From Tilletia caries (lineage: Eukaryota > Basidiomycota > Exobasidiomycetes > Tilletiales > Tilletiaceae), in assembly GCA_032718865.1 (NCBI GenBank), contig JALUTQ010000028.1, positions 992,001-1,056,000 of the forward strand: 64,000 nucleotides of DNA, in the 5' to 3' direction. A program made the translations under genes and the position numbers. Below the pieces are notes generated by a model. The model ran no database searches, was not told the DNA's origin, and worked only from the letters and a program-made list of their open reading frames with translations. This document shows, piece after piece, positions 54,160-64,000 of the stretch (within the stretch, counting starts at the first letter, position 1; each line of letters opens with the position of its first letter).

Positions 54160-54365
54160 CAGTAAAAAAAATCCGCGGAAAAGCGTCGGTTCTGCAGAGG
54201 TAGAATGGCGGCGCCGATTCGCCGCTGAACTGCCCCCAAAATGCCGCCGAAAGGACCGTCTAGCTTCCGAGGTATACGTCGTGTTTTCCGTAGAGAGCCG
54301 CAACATTTTCCGCCGATTACACGCAAGAACCTGGCGGATTTTCGGCGGGGCAGCCTCGCCTCGTT
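54160..54365. repeat. palindrome-rich CCGCCGAAAA element, possible MITE
   Basis: Repeated inverted pieces such as CCGCGGAAAA, TTCCGCCGATT and GGCGGATTTTCGGCGG allow extensive self-pairing across about 200 bp. It looks like a small hairpin-forming repeat. No coding content. Confidence 0.5.
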
Positions 54366-54603
54366 GCCAGCACGCACGGGCCATTCAAGTGATCAGTCAG
54401 AATTCACATATCAGATCTCGCTGGCGAAAGTCAGGGGAGGGAAACCGAAAGCTATTCCATTGGGACTTGGGAGAGGAGCCGAGGAGGGAGAAAATGAGAA
54501 CCAAGTTCCTTCCTGGAGAGGGAAGCGTGAAGACTGGAGATAGAGAGGGCGAGAGGCCAAGAGAAGGCACGGCGGGGTGGTGGCCGCTGGTCGACCACAA
54601 GTA
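54366..54603. other. flank of the LTR element
   Basis: Purine-rich sequence (GGAGAGGGAAG, GAGAGGGCGAGAGG) bordering the 3' LTR. No gene. Confidence 0.4.
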
Positions 54604-54971
54604 TGTTGGCAAGGCTATTTACCTGCGAGTAGACTCTGGGAAAGAGATCTGGAAGTAAAGGTGTGAAGAATGTAACTAGTAAAGGCTGCCTTGCAAAAGG
54701 GAGAGAAGAAGAGAATCGAGTCGCTATATACCTACACTGTGCTTGGTAGCTTCGGGGAGGTATATATGGAAAGATCGCAATGTAAGAGGAGTGGAAGGGA
54801 ACTAGGAAAGTGGCAGAACGTTGCGCAACGAATCTAGAGTCGTCGAGTGGAGGAAACGTGGAGCGAGAGAAAGGAGAGCGGAACGGATCGGAACGGAATG
54901 AATCGGAGAAAAGGAAAGCGGAAGAAATGGAAACCTTAGTGATCATCAGGTGATCATCATCTGCCAGCACA
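54604..54971 (-). repeat. 3' LTR
   Basis: 368 bp, ending next to the polypurine tract. It differs from the other LTR by two substitutions and lacks a 4-bp ACCT block. Confidence 0.95.
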
Positions 54972-54989
54972 TCCCCCCCCTCAAAAGCA

Positions 54990-56118
54990 GGCCGTCCCTG
55001 GTCTGGGATCAGACGAGACAGGGCGTCGACGTTGGTGTGGCTGGCCCCTGGTCGATAAAGGAAGCGAAGGTTCTGGAGGTGAGGCATGATGGTGGCACGA
55101 CAGCGGGTGATGGTAGGACCGTAGACGTTGTTGGCCGTAGAGTTGAGCATGCGCTCCATGGGAGCATGATCTGTAATCACAAGGACCTGAGCCCCCTCCA
55201 GCAGGTGTGCCCATTTGTGAAAGGCCCAGGTGAAACAAGCGAGCTCCAGTTCGGGGGCCACGAGTTTGCGTTCGGCGATCCCGGTCAGCCGAGAGAGGTA
55301 CGCAACAGGACGTTCGGTGAGAACGAGGTCACGATCCTCATGGCGGACGGAACGAGGCCGACCGATAGGGCCGCTGAACAACGCCCGAAACGAGTCCGAG
55401 GCAGTGCTCCCCTTGGCCATGATGGAGCCGAGCTGGAAAGCACGGAGGTGCTGGGGAACGCGACGCACCCGTGGTTCCTCCGAGTCGGGAAGAGGATCGA
55501 TGAGATCGACGGACTCGTCGTCGACGACGGGTGCAATAGCCTCGGATGCCACCCCTGGAATCGAATCGGGGACCGGCAACGAAGACGGATCCGAGGCAGG
55601 TGGAGTACGAGACTCAGGAGCCGCTCGATCTTCCGCAAAAGGGTCGGCGGCGGTGGGAAAGAAGTCCAACTGCTCCACACTAAACACTGGATCCACGTCC
55701 AAATCCGCCGGAAGCTGCAAGCGAACGCGATGCGGGGAGAGAACCTCGACCACGGCAAACGGACCAAGCTTGCGGGCGTCCAACTTGTCGCGGATGGCGT
55801 TGGGAATGGGCCGATCCTTGAGGCGAATGTGAGCGAGCATTCCCACAACGAGCGGAGGAACAGCTGCCCGACGCGCGTCGTAACGGCGTTTCTGATCCTG
55901 CCGGGCGACGGCGATGTTCGTACAGGCCTCCCGCAGACGTTCCGTTGCTGCCGCCAGCCGTTCGTCAAAAGAGCCGACGCCGAGATGCTCATTGGCGTCG
56001 AAGATGGCGTGCACGACATCAGGATGACTGAGGAACACCAAGTCGAAAGGTCGGAAGCCCGTCGTGAGCGACGGCGAACTGTTCATGGCGAGCTCCACGG
56101 CGGGCAGAATGTTGATGG
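54990..56118 (-). CDS. retrotransposon integrase C-terminus plus displaced RNase H block
   Basis: The frame begins ILPAVELAMNSSPSLTTGFR, the end of the integrase core, followed by RYDARRAAVPPLVVGMLAHI and LDARKLGPFAVVEVLSPHRV, the usual C-terminal barrel. About 100 disordered residues later it reads RPVAYLSRLTGIAERKLVAP, ELELACFTWAFHKWAHLLEG, QVLVITDHAPMERML and RPGASHTNVDALSRL. These are the central and last RNase H motifs (E, D and D residues), which normally lie before the integrase. The frame then runs towards the polypurine tract. The gene order is therefore unusual or rearranged. Confidence 0.85.
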
Positions 56119-59100
56119 TATGGGCTGGAGGGAGTGGCAACCGCGCCAAGGGAGGCCACGAGCGTCGACATGACGGAGCCGGAGACGCGGGACTCAGAGT
56201 CCGAGACCACTCGCTTGGGGCGCCAACCGGATCGGAGAACGCGATCCGCCACGATAGCCGCCACCCCCTCAGCAGTGATGTCTTTGTGGCAGGGGGTGAG
56301 GAGAACCATCCTGGAAAACAAGTCCTGGATGACGAGAGCGGCGTCATTGCCGGCTTGGGAGCGTGGAAAGCCGTAGATAAGGTCGAGGGACACAGCCTCG
56401 AAGGGGAGAGATGGGTCCTTCGAGATGTCCAACTGACCGACTTTGGGCACCGCCTTCGTTTGCTGACAAGTCGCACAATGTTTTATCCAGGCCCGCACCA
56501 TAGATGAAAGGTGGGGTCGCCAGAACCGACGCTTCACGGCTAGAAACGTCTTCATGAACCCGAAATGCCCACCGTCGTCGTGAGTGGCGCGGAGGATGGT
56601 CGGAATCCCGGCCGAGGGCAGAGCAACACGATCGTCCGCGCGGCGCACGAGAACACCGTCCGTCAGCAGCCACTCATCGTCACTGGTGGTTGAGGATCGC
56701 AACCGACGAATCACCGGCCCAAAATGCTCGTCCGCTTCCAACCAAGTTTCCCATCGTCGACGAGCGATATTGGAAGGAAGATGAGGGACGTCGAGGTGGT
56801 GAAGATGAGCGCCCGAGGAAGGAACGGTGGAATGCGGAACGGGCTCGGCGTGAACCTGGTGAAGGATGGCGGCGAAGGAATCCTTGCTGGCGTCCGTGTA
56901 TAGGATATACGGCTTGGTGGGATCGGGGTGGGCGAGGATAGGAGGATGAGTAATGGCATGACGAAGCTGGTCGAAACTATCCTGTTGAGCTGCATCCCAT
57001 TGAATAGGAACCCGACTGGCGGTCACGGTCTTGCCCTCCGTGTTGACGAGTCGTGTGTGGCCCTCCGCCGTATCGTAACGCCAGCCTTTGAGGAGACTGG
57101 TGAGAGGTGCTGCAAGGGCGGCGAAACGAGGGATGAAAGCGCGGTAATAGCCAAACAGGCCGAGGGTGTGATATAGCTCCTGCAGCGTAGTGGGGCGCTT
57201 CAACTGCTCCACCGCCTGAGCACGCTCCTGCCAGATGGCCACGCCGGCGCCCGACACCTTCCGACCAAGTAACACCAATGAAGGAACGGCAAAGGTGCAC
57301 TTGGCAGGACTGAACTTGAGACCGACGTCCTCCGCGGAGCGGAGCAGGGTGTCGAGAGCAGAAAGATGCTCCTCCATAGTGTCGGTCGCGATGACAGAGT
57401 CATCGATGTATACGACCGCCTGGTTCCAACGCAGCGGACCCAACACCTTGTCCATTAGGCGTTGGAAAACCGCAGGGGCAGTCCGTAACCCGAAAGGGAC
57501 CATCTTGTACTGGAATAAGCCTCGATGACAGACGAAGGCAGTCTTCCATCTGTCCTCCGTCTTCACGCCCAGTTGATGATACCCCCGGATGGCGTCGAGG
57601 GAGCTGAAGATGGTCTTGCCGCAAAGAGTGTGAAAGATGGCGTCGATGGTCGGTAGCGGATAGCGATCAGGGACAGTGTCGGAATTCAAACGACGGTAGT
57701 CCACGCAGAAGCGCCATTTGCTCTGCTGTTTAACCATCACGACGGGGAACGACACCGGGCTGCTGGAGGCTTCAATGATGTCCCAATCGATCAGCTGATC
57801 GATGGCGTTGTCCATCGCGGCCCGCTTCTCCGGACTGGCGCGGCGGGGGGGTTCCGACTGGAGATTAGCACCGGGTTGCAGGTGGATTTCCATATTGTGA
57901 CCATCCACACGACCGGGACGGCCATCGAGAGCGAACGCGGCCGAATGGCGACGGAGCAAGGCCACGATCTCAGGGTGAGGAATGCCGTGGGAATCGACGC
58001 CGACTTTGAAGGCGTTGTCGATCAGCTGGGTGGCAGCATCCTTGATGATAGAGCCATGGGGAGTGTCGAGCTCCTCGAAAGGATCGAACGGCATCCCGGC
58101 CTCGACGCGATCGGTGGGTGAGTCCGATGCGACGCCGTCGGCGGAAACTGGTTCGGGTGTTCCTACAGAGAACACCTCGCCAACGGCCGAAAGAACTTCG
58201 CCGACCCGAGCGGCAGTAGCATCGGCGATGACCGTACCTTTGACCAAGCAAAAGGACTCGGCGCCGTAGTTGCCGACAAGGATGTGGCGACTGGTCCCAT
58301 GAGTGATCAAGCCAGTTGGTCCCGCCAGGCGAACAGACTCATCAGGTGTGACGCACAAGCGGGGACCGACGGTGTAGTCCACTCCGGGAGCCAAACAGGA
58401 CGCATTTACTGGTACCCAGGTCTGAGTGGCTGCCGCAATCGTGATACTGGCTGTCGTTCCCAACTCAACGTCGGTGGCGTACGCCTTGTCCAACTTCTCG
58501 TGCACTTGGAAAGTATATCGACCCAGACGAGCACGACCACGGACAGGGGAGATGCTGACGTGATGAGCGTCGATGAAATCCAAACCCAGGCACATGCCGG
58601 GAGGAAAGGTGGGAAGGACATGAAAGTCATGGTCGACCTCCAGCTGGACGTGAGCACCGAGGGGATCCTGAGCGGAGATGAAAAGTGGAAGGGTGACCCA
58701 GCCCAACGTTTGGGTCGTGCCGACACCATGGACGCGCATGGGAGTCCCGGTCGGCTGACCACCCATCTTCCGCAGCAGATCCGCGTCGATGCATGACAAC
58801 GAAGCGCCCGTGTCAAGCAGGGAGGACATCGCACGGCCGTCAGTGTCGTTAATCCGAACGTGAGTTGAAAGAGGAACGTGATTGCGATATCCCTGACCGG
58901 TACCGGTGGAAATATGACGAGGAAGGGTGACGATCTTGCCGAAAGCCCGTTTCTCCTGAGCCAGAGGAGGGCAAGACTCGTTGGGTCGCAAGGTGCGAGC
59001 GACGGAGAAGATGCTCTTGTCGGCCAAGTATAAGTTTCCTTGATCAGACTGGCACAGTGGTGTGGAAGGATCATTGACCTCGAGAGGTGGCTTCAATTCA

Positions 59101-59153
59101 CTTGAAGCCTCAGCAGGGAGCATGGAGGGCGCAAGGCCAGACTCCAAGGATAG
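56119..59153 (-). CDS. retrotransposon pol: protease, reverse transcriptase, partial RNase H, integrase
   Basis: Protease SSLLDTGASLSCIDADLL; reverse transcriptase VPDRYPLPTIDAIFHTL, TIFSSLDAIRGYHQL, FGLRTAPAVFQRLMDKVL and the catalytic QAVVYIDDSVIAT; thumb KCTFAVPSLVLLGRKVSGAG. RNase H begins YILYTDASKDSFAAILHQVH (first Asp) and then breaks off into LHHLDVPHLPSNIARRRWET. The integrase zinc site is H-DDGG-H with CATCQQ, and the core has SLDLIYG and VVSDSESR. The sequence then passes from PSSPYHQ straight to INILPAV: the DGQ..E segment with the third catalytic acid is missing and the frame shifts near 56,118. Confidence 0.92.
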
Positions 59154-59248
59154 CTACAAAAAAGGAAGCGGGGAACAATGAGAAAAGGAACTTCGTCGTG
59201 AAGGAACGCAGAGAAGGCAAGGCAAGTGCTGCGCAAGCCTCAACTCAC
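59154..59248 (-). other. intron-like sequence between gag and pol
   Basis: On the minus strand this 95-nt piece begins GTGAGT and ends in a T-rich tract and TTTTTTGTAG. It contains the gag stop codon. Removing it fuses DDDDPS of gag in frame to LSLESGLAP of pol. Confidence 0.7.
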
Positions 59249-61090
59249 GGAGGGGTCGTCGTCATCCTCTCCTTCTCCATCCTCCGCAGGGGTACCGTCC
59301 CACAAATATTCCTCGTAATCATCGTCGTCCACGGTCAGAATCCGAACCTGAGGTACGAGGTGGCCATGTTCAAAGTTGAAATGGTCGCCGCCGCAGTATG
59401 AGCATGGAGCTCGTAGGTCCATCACCGTGTCGCGACCAGGGGGTCGGTAACGGCGAGGTTGACCATTGGCTGCGGGAATCACCCGAGTGGGATCATAGGC
59501 GGCAGCGAACTTCGAAATGGATCGTGGAACGGTATCGATGGGAGGGGGGGCGCGCAACGACGAGCTCGAAGGCGTCTGTGTGCCTGGAGCCGCAGGAGTC
59601 GATGGCGCCGAGGCGGAGCGTCCCATGGTCGGTTGTAGAAGTCGGCTGGCGGCCGAAATGCCAATGATGCTAGTGCGAGCATTCATCGGAGTGTGAGGCG
59701 GAACAGAGGAGGCCGCACTGTGCTCAGGGAGCGTGGAGGTACGGAGAGGGACCTTGTACTGGGTACGCCAGTTAGGTTCCCAATCCCCTGGTTCCGCACG
59801 CAGATCGGCAAGGGTGGCACCCATCCGAGGAAGGCGCAATAGTCCGATGAGGGACTCCGGCAGACCGTCCTTGATGTCCGTAACAAGGGCGTCGTCGGGT
59901 TGGTCTTTGCCGAAGGCTTGACGGAGAAGTCGTACCTTGTGGAAGTAGTATGCGATGGAAGTCTCATCCGATGCAATCCACTTCCGAGCTCGAGCGTCGC
60001 GGCGAAGCTGACCACGGTTGACAGGGAACGCGGCACGCATGGCAGCAGCCCAAGCATCCATGGAGGTGAGGTCAGAAGCCTCGGTGTCCGATAGGCCTTG
60101 GTGCCAGACTGCCGCATTGCCGGTCAGTGTCCGAGGTAGTGTGCGAAGCACAGCCTTAATCCACGGTGGGATGAGTTCCGGTTGGGTCTCCGAGCGAATG
60201 AGATCGCGGAGCCGAGTCAGGAAGTCTTCCAGCTGGGAAGGATCACCGTCGAAGTCGCCAATCCATTCGGTCTTGCAAGTCATCGGACGAGTCGAGACTG
60301 CGACGGTCGGAGTTGGCGCTGTAATAGCGGTGTCCGGAGCAAGATTGAGCTGTGTTATAGCGGGGCCCGGGACAGGTGAAGGTGCAGAGTGTGCCACCTC
60401 GATGGTTGAGATGCTGGCCTCGTTGTTGACGTTGACCGACCGGAGAGGACTTTCCTCGCTGGATGAGGACGCCATAGCCTGTGGGGTCGAGTCATCGCCT
60501 ATTCCCGTCGTTGATCCGACATCCTCCTCCGCGCCTTGACCAGTAAACACCTCCATCAGGATGGGAACGGACAGGCCGAGTCCTGCTAGCGCGCGACGTA
60601 TGTTGGACTTCTCCCCCTTACTCATCGACCTGTACCGATCGAGTGGGTTCGGAGAGTCCACCGGTGTCGACAGCGAGCTGATGCGGGTTGGATGAGGGGC
60701 TGGAGTACCCGTGGTGGCAAGAGCGGCAGCGGTTCGAGTCATGTGTGGAGGAACCGGAGCGTCTTGCCGAACCCGATGTGGGCCACGATGGAGGGTGACG
60801 GATGCCGGAATCTCGTCTTCTTGAGCATTGGTTGTGGGTGACGGACCAAGAGGGGCAGCCGCCGAGATGGAGGGCCCAGCCGAGGGCAAAGTACGAGGTC
60901 CTGGCGATGGCGAAGCAGGTTGGCTTGGTTGGAGGCGTTGGTAGCGCTCCATGTCGCCAAGACGCATGTTAAATCCGTCCAGGCGAGCAGAGACCGACCG
61001 AATCTCTTGAATGATCTCCGTCGTCTGCGGCGTGGCCTGGCCTTGGTGGATGACTTGGTCGGGGATGGTGAACGAGTCGTGTTCGGACAT
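59240..61090 (-). CDS. retrotransposon gag
   Basis: ATG at 61,090 (MSEHDSFTIPDQVIHQGQ), 616 residues. After a Ser/Pro/Thr-rich N-terminal part comes a capsid-like core: EWIGDFDGDPSQLEDFLTRL, TGNAAVWHQGLSDTEASDL, AWAAAMRAAFPVNRGQLRRD, IAYYFHKVRLLRQAFGKDQP and DIKDGLPESLIGLLRLP. Near the C-terminus is a zinc-knuckle-like APCSYCGGDHFNFEHGH (C-x2-C-x3-H-x4-H), then an acidic end. Gag forms the particle that packages the RNA. No break was seen. Confidence 0.9.
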   Translation of the reverse strand: MSEHDSFTIPDQVIHQGQATPQTTEIIQEIRSVSARLDGFNMRLGDMERYQRLQPSQPASPSPGPRTLPSAGPSISAAAPLGPSPTTNAQEDEIPASVTLHRGPHRVRQDAPVPPHMTRTAAALATTGTPAPHPTRISSLSTPVDSPNPLDRYRSMSKGEKSNIRRALAGLGLSVPILMEVFTGQGAEEDVGSTTGIGDDSTPQAMASSSSEESPLRSVNVNNEASISTIEVAHSAPSPVPGPAITQLNLAPDTAITAPTPTVAVSTRPMTCKTEWIGDFDGDPSQLEDFLTRLRDLIRSETQPELIPPWIKAVLRTLPRTLTGNAAVWHQGLSDTEASDLTSMDAWAAAMRAAFPVNRGQLRRDARARKWIASDETSIAYYFHKVRLLRQAFGKDQPDDALVTDIKDGLPESLIGLLRLPRMGATLADLRAEPGDWEPNWRTQYKVPLRTSTLPEHSAASSVPPHTPMNARTSIIGISAASRLLQPTMGRSASAPSTPAAPGTQTPSSSSLRAPPPIDTVPRSISKFAAAYDPTRVIPAANGQPRRYRPPGRDTVMDLRAPCSYCGGDHFNFEHGHLVPQVRILTVDDDDYEEYLWDGTPAEDGEGEDDDDPSVS

Positions 61091-61199
61091 TGCCAAGATC
61101 GAAAAAGGAAGTCGAAATGGAGAGCCGATAAGAGAAGCAGGTCCAGACCTTGAAGTGTTCTTGTAACCGATCCCAGCAGAGCGGAGGGAGCACCTCACC

Positions 61200-61490
61200 T
61201 ACGACGCACGTGCTGGAGGTTGGAGAACTGATAGGAAAAAGGGAGAGGAAGGACTTCGTGTGGGTTGGTGAGACCGAGAGTGGAAGTACCTTGAGGAAGT
61301 ATGAGGTTGGTTGATGTGAACCGAGTGGATGGGTACAGAGACCGGATGGAGTTTGTTCAGAGACCGAAAATGTTGGATGGGTACGGAGACCGGCTGGGTT
61401 GGTTCAGAGACCTTGAGTTGTGCTCAGAGGCAAGAGGTGGGATCTGCGAGTCCGTGTGTCGGTGTCAGCAGAGAATTCCTCTCATCACCA
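61200..61490 (-). other. retrotransposon 5' leader with imperfect repeats
   Basis: GGATGGGTACrGAGACCGG and GGTTCAGAGACC-type units recur two to three times between the 5' LTR and gag. It may hold packaging signals; no coding content. Confidence 0.5.
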
Positions 61491-61492
61491 TA

Positions 61493-61864
61493 TGTTGGCA
61501 AGGCTATTTACCTGCGAGTAGACTCTGGGAAAGAGATCTGGAAGTAAAGGTATGAAGAATGTAACTAGTAAAGGCTGCCTTGCAAAAGGGAGAGAAGAAG
61601 AGAATCGAGTCGCTATATACCTACACTGTGCTTGGTAGCTTCGGGGAGGTATATATGGAAAGATCGCAATGTAAGAGGAGTGGAAGGGAACTAGGAAAGT
61701 GGCAGAACGTTGCGCAACGAATCTAGAGTCGTGGAGTGGAGGAAACGTGGAGCGAGAGAAAGGAGAGCGGAACGGATCGGAACGGAATGAATCGGAGAAA
61801 AGGAAAGCGGAAGAAATGGAAACCTTAGTGATCATCAGGTGATCATCATACCTCTGCCAGCACA
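61493..61864 (-). repeat. 5' LTR
   Basis: 372 bp; near-identical to 54,604-54,971. Confidence 0.95.
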
Positions 61865-62484
61865 CAAAGAGTGCAGGCCAGGCAAAGGGAGACCGTGAAG
61901 GATGGTGATGTTGGCTGTTGTCGGTAGGGAGTAGGGAAGTGATAATGTCCACATGAAATATTCAGATTCACGCAGCAAGATACAAGAGTGCAGGACGCCA
62001 GGAAGTAGAGTACTCACTCGGTGGACAGTGGATCGCGGATAGCTTCAGAATCGCGGATAGCTTCAGACTTGAAGTGACCAGCGAGCCATCCGCGTCGTGA
62101 GTAGGATGGTATAGGAAAGCGCGAGTGTCGTTACTCGTTAGCATGTCCTTCTCATTCATAATCTTGCTCACTCAGACAAGCACCTCAACTTACAGCACAC
62201 AGGTCACGGGAGAAAGAACACGACGGAGAGAGAGCCAGAGGGCGGAGGCCGGAGACTGCTCGCAGGAGAAACGCATGCTCAGTACCGATCAAAAACAAGA
62301 GTGAATAGTGCAGCGCGCAGCAGGGAGAAAGGGTTCCAGGACCCGACTCACAGAAAGCGAGTGCATGTAGCGAGCAACAGCACCGGTCGGAAGCGCTGAG
62401 TGAGAGCATAAGGTCAAGAAAAGAACAGTCAGTCGAATGGTTCACGCCTTCACGGTCCTTGATTGACTTGTCCATCATTCTCAC
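61865..62484. other. intergenic region
   Basis: Contains a perfect 2x17-bp direct repeat ATCGCGGATAGCTTCAG at about 62,032-62,068. No gene. Confidence 0.5.
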
Positions 62485-63391
62485 CTATGCCTGCGTGGAG
62501 TGATGGGTTGGCGGAGGAGAAAGTCTGTAAGGGTTAGTGTAGGGATTGGCGCCGTAGGGGTTGGTGCTGTTGGAGTTGGTGCCGTAGGAGGGGTTATCGT
62601 ATCCCTGAGATTGTCCGCGCTCGTGACCTTGCCCGCGCTCGTGACCGTGCTGATAACCGTACGGGGGAGACCCTTGACCTTGGCCTTGACGATAGTCGTA
62701 GTCCTGTTGACTGCCTGAAAAGCGTTGGCCGGTGTATTCGACAGGACGAGGTGGCATCTGAACGAGGAGAGGAATCAGGACAGGACAGAACAAGGAAAGG
62801 ACAGCAACGTCAGCATGCAAACCAGGTTCTCTCTCGAGTCTCGACCAGATCAAAGCATTGGCACGTCACCTTCATGGGCTCGAAAAGAGGTCGTAGAGGG
62901 GGAAGCCGGGTGTGGGAAGGTCCGGAGGAGGCTGGGGAAGGGGTTGCTGTACGAGGCAAAGGGAAACGCGGGAGGGAGCTGTACGGCGCGGAGGAAAACT
63001 GTACCCCGTCCAAGTTGGGCGTCAGGCCAGAGCTGGATAGGCCAGCATTGTCGGCATCCGCCGAGAGAGGAGTTGTGGAGGAGGGGTTGCCGTCGCCGTC
63101 AGCCAGGAGCTCGTTGTGTATAGATTCGACTTCCGCAACCTTGTTTTTGCGTTGACGCTGCTTGGAGACGGGCTTGGGGACGGGGCGTGGGCGAGGTCGA
63201 GATTCAGCGGGTTTTTCGGCGGTGGTGCTGGTGGTGGTCGGTTCGACGACGGCTGGAGCTGATGGAGAAGTTAATGTGGAGGAGAGGAAAGTCGAAGACC
63301 GTGAGAAATATCTGTGATAGTTGAAACTCATAAGCTCGCTCGTTGACATACATCTCTGGCTCTTCGATTTCGCTCCCGACGTTGCCGCCAT
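62485..63391 (-). CDS. low-complexity Pro/Gln/Tyr-rich protein, three exons
   Basis: ATG at 63,391 (MAATSGAKSKSQR). A GTATGT...CATCAG intron leads to APAVVEPTTTSTTAEKPAES, a basic RPRPRPVPKPVSKQRQRKNK stretch and a Ser/Pro/Thr region ending LFEPMK; a second intron (GTGACG...GTTCAG) leads to MPPRPVEYTGQRFSGSQQDY, QGQGQGSPPYGYQHGHERGQ and NPYGANPYTNPYRLSPPP before TAG at 62,485-62,487. The Gln/Gly/Tyr-rich end resembles prion-like domains of RNA-binding proteins. The frame is open further upstream to 63,607 but contains palindromes and is probably not coding. No globular domain. Confidence 0.5.
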
Positions 63392-64000
63392 TTTCCCTTT
63401 GCCCTTTGGATCCGAACTTGCTGGTGCTTCTCCGTCTGGCGACTGATCGGCCTCGTTTCTGTTGCTTGTGGACACCTCCTGAGTCAAGATTCCCCTAACT
63501 TTAGTTAAGGGGTTATAGGGCGGCTCCCGCCTTACGGCCGTAAGCTTTTTGCCATTCAGGCTCGTAGTTTGGGACTTTTCTTCGCAACTACCAACACAAC
63601 ACACCATTCTGAATCAGTAGACCCTTGACCAAATCTAGTCCTGCAACTTCTGGCACAGGTTTCGTGGTTGTAGCATCAGAATTGACTGATCTGTCCTTGA
63701 GCCAAAGTTTGGTTTTTCCTTACATAAGCACAGAGTGCAGAAATCTTGCATACGTAATCAGTTCATTTCGACACTCGACAGACGACAACCAACACCGCCA
63801 GCCTTTCTTCACGCTTCCATCGAAGCCCGACAAGCATCATGCGAATTGAACAATCCCCCTCGATTTCTTTTTGACCGCTCTCTGCTCACCAAGGTTCAAG
63901 TTAATGATGCTCACCGCTGTTTTGCTTTTTCTTGCTTAACCTGATGGCTGATACCACTTACCCATACCAGTCTCTGCTTTGTTCCCATTCTGAGTCCGGC
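63392..64000. other. terminal region of the window
   Basis: Holds a near-palindrome CCCCTAACTTTAGTTAAGGG at about 63,492 and the perfect palindrome CTTACGGCCGTAAG at 63,531-63,544. No supported gene. Confidence 0.4.

Larger units (their letters stand above)
54604..61864 (-). mobile_element. Ty3/Gypsy LTR retrotransposon
   Basis: A minus-strand element: 5' LTR 61,493-61,864, gag, protease-RT-partial RNase H-integrase, then a displaced RNase H block, and 3' LTR 54,604-54,971. LTRs start TGTGCTGGCAG and end GCCAACA on the minus strand. A polypurine tract TTTTGAGGGGGGGGA touches the 3' LTR, and TGGTGATGAGAGG follows the 5' LTR at a primer-binding position. The flanks AAGTA and CAAAG do not form a clear target duplication. 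Confidence 0.95.

Noticed and set aside
54950..56173. 407-codon plus-strand ORF inside the retrotransposon
   Set aside because: It is antisense to the integrase and RNase H blocks, which have clear family motifs.
54604..61864. Target-site duplication AAGTA/AAGAG for the LTR element
   Set aside because: Bases next to the LTRs do not match without shifting the LTR end, so no duplication is claimed.

Overview
The window looks like an accessory, transposon-rich stretch of a filamentous or dimorphic fungal genome, most likely a basidiomycete. The evidence is many short spliceosomal introns (about 50-100 nt, GTGAGT/GTATGT donors and CAG/TAG acceptors), a KDZ-type transposase with its cysteine cluster, a fungal Helitron, a two-ORF PIF/Harbinger element, a Ty3/Gypsy retrotransposon and fungal gene families (GH9, DUF726, BTB, Cys-rich secreted proteins). 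The species cannot be named from this sequence. All gene calls were made by eye from reading frames, splice signals and remembered family motifs; no search was run.

Layout. 0.2-1.15 kb: a possible presequence exon cut off by a cluster of CGGAGTACGGAG repeats. 1.2-8.7 kb: a DUF726 hydrolase remnant, a secreted Cys-rich protein and a coiled-coil gene with several apparent lesions. 9-20 kb: a mosaic of broken or fused housekeeping pieces (carboxylesterase tail, Hsp70 in the wrong order, a PP2C phosphatase with a GH9 glycosidase lodged in it) interleaved with a BTB-domain gene, a protein ending in a GGGD minisatellite and a small secreted protein. 20.6-25.4 kb: a BED-like zinc-finger ORF, a protein with four 43-residue repeats and a two-exon orphan gene. 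25.6-35.2 kb: a TTGACG hairpin repeat, an intact-looking six-exon 573-codon gene, and a minus-strand Helitron (Rep plus PIF1 helicase); TTGACG/ACGCGT repeats lie on both sides.

35.37-45.82 kb: a KDZ element with about 90-bp terminal inverted repeats and two convergent genes. A complete 4,795-bp PIF/Harbinger element (35,459-40,253, ATT target duplication, two convergent genes) sits inside its left inverted repeat. 46.0-51.3 kb: a coiled-coil gene, an F-box-like gene and a strikingly divergent histone H4 gene. 51.6-53.2 kb: relics of mitochondrial processing peptidase beta and a second copy of an unknown block also present at 10.9 kb. 54.6-61.86 kb: a young Ty3/Gypsy element with near-identical LTRs, an intron-like gag/pol junction, a split RNase H domain and a deleted integrase active-site residue. 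62.5-63.4 kb: a low-complexity protein gene.

Two themes run through the window. First, many reading frames break by one base, mostly in homopolymers (at least seven in the Helitron and Harbinger genes), so part of the apparent decay may be sequencing error. Second, several genes show deleted or permuted blocks (Hsp70, PP2C/GH9, DUF726, Ty3 RNase H and integrase), which single-base error cannot explain.
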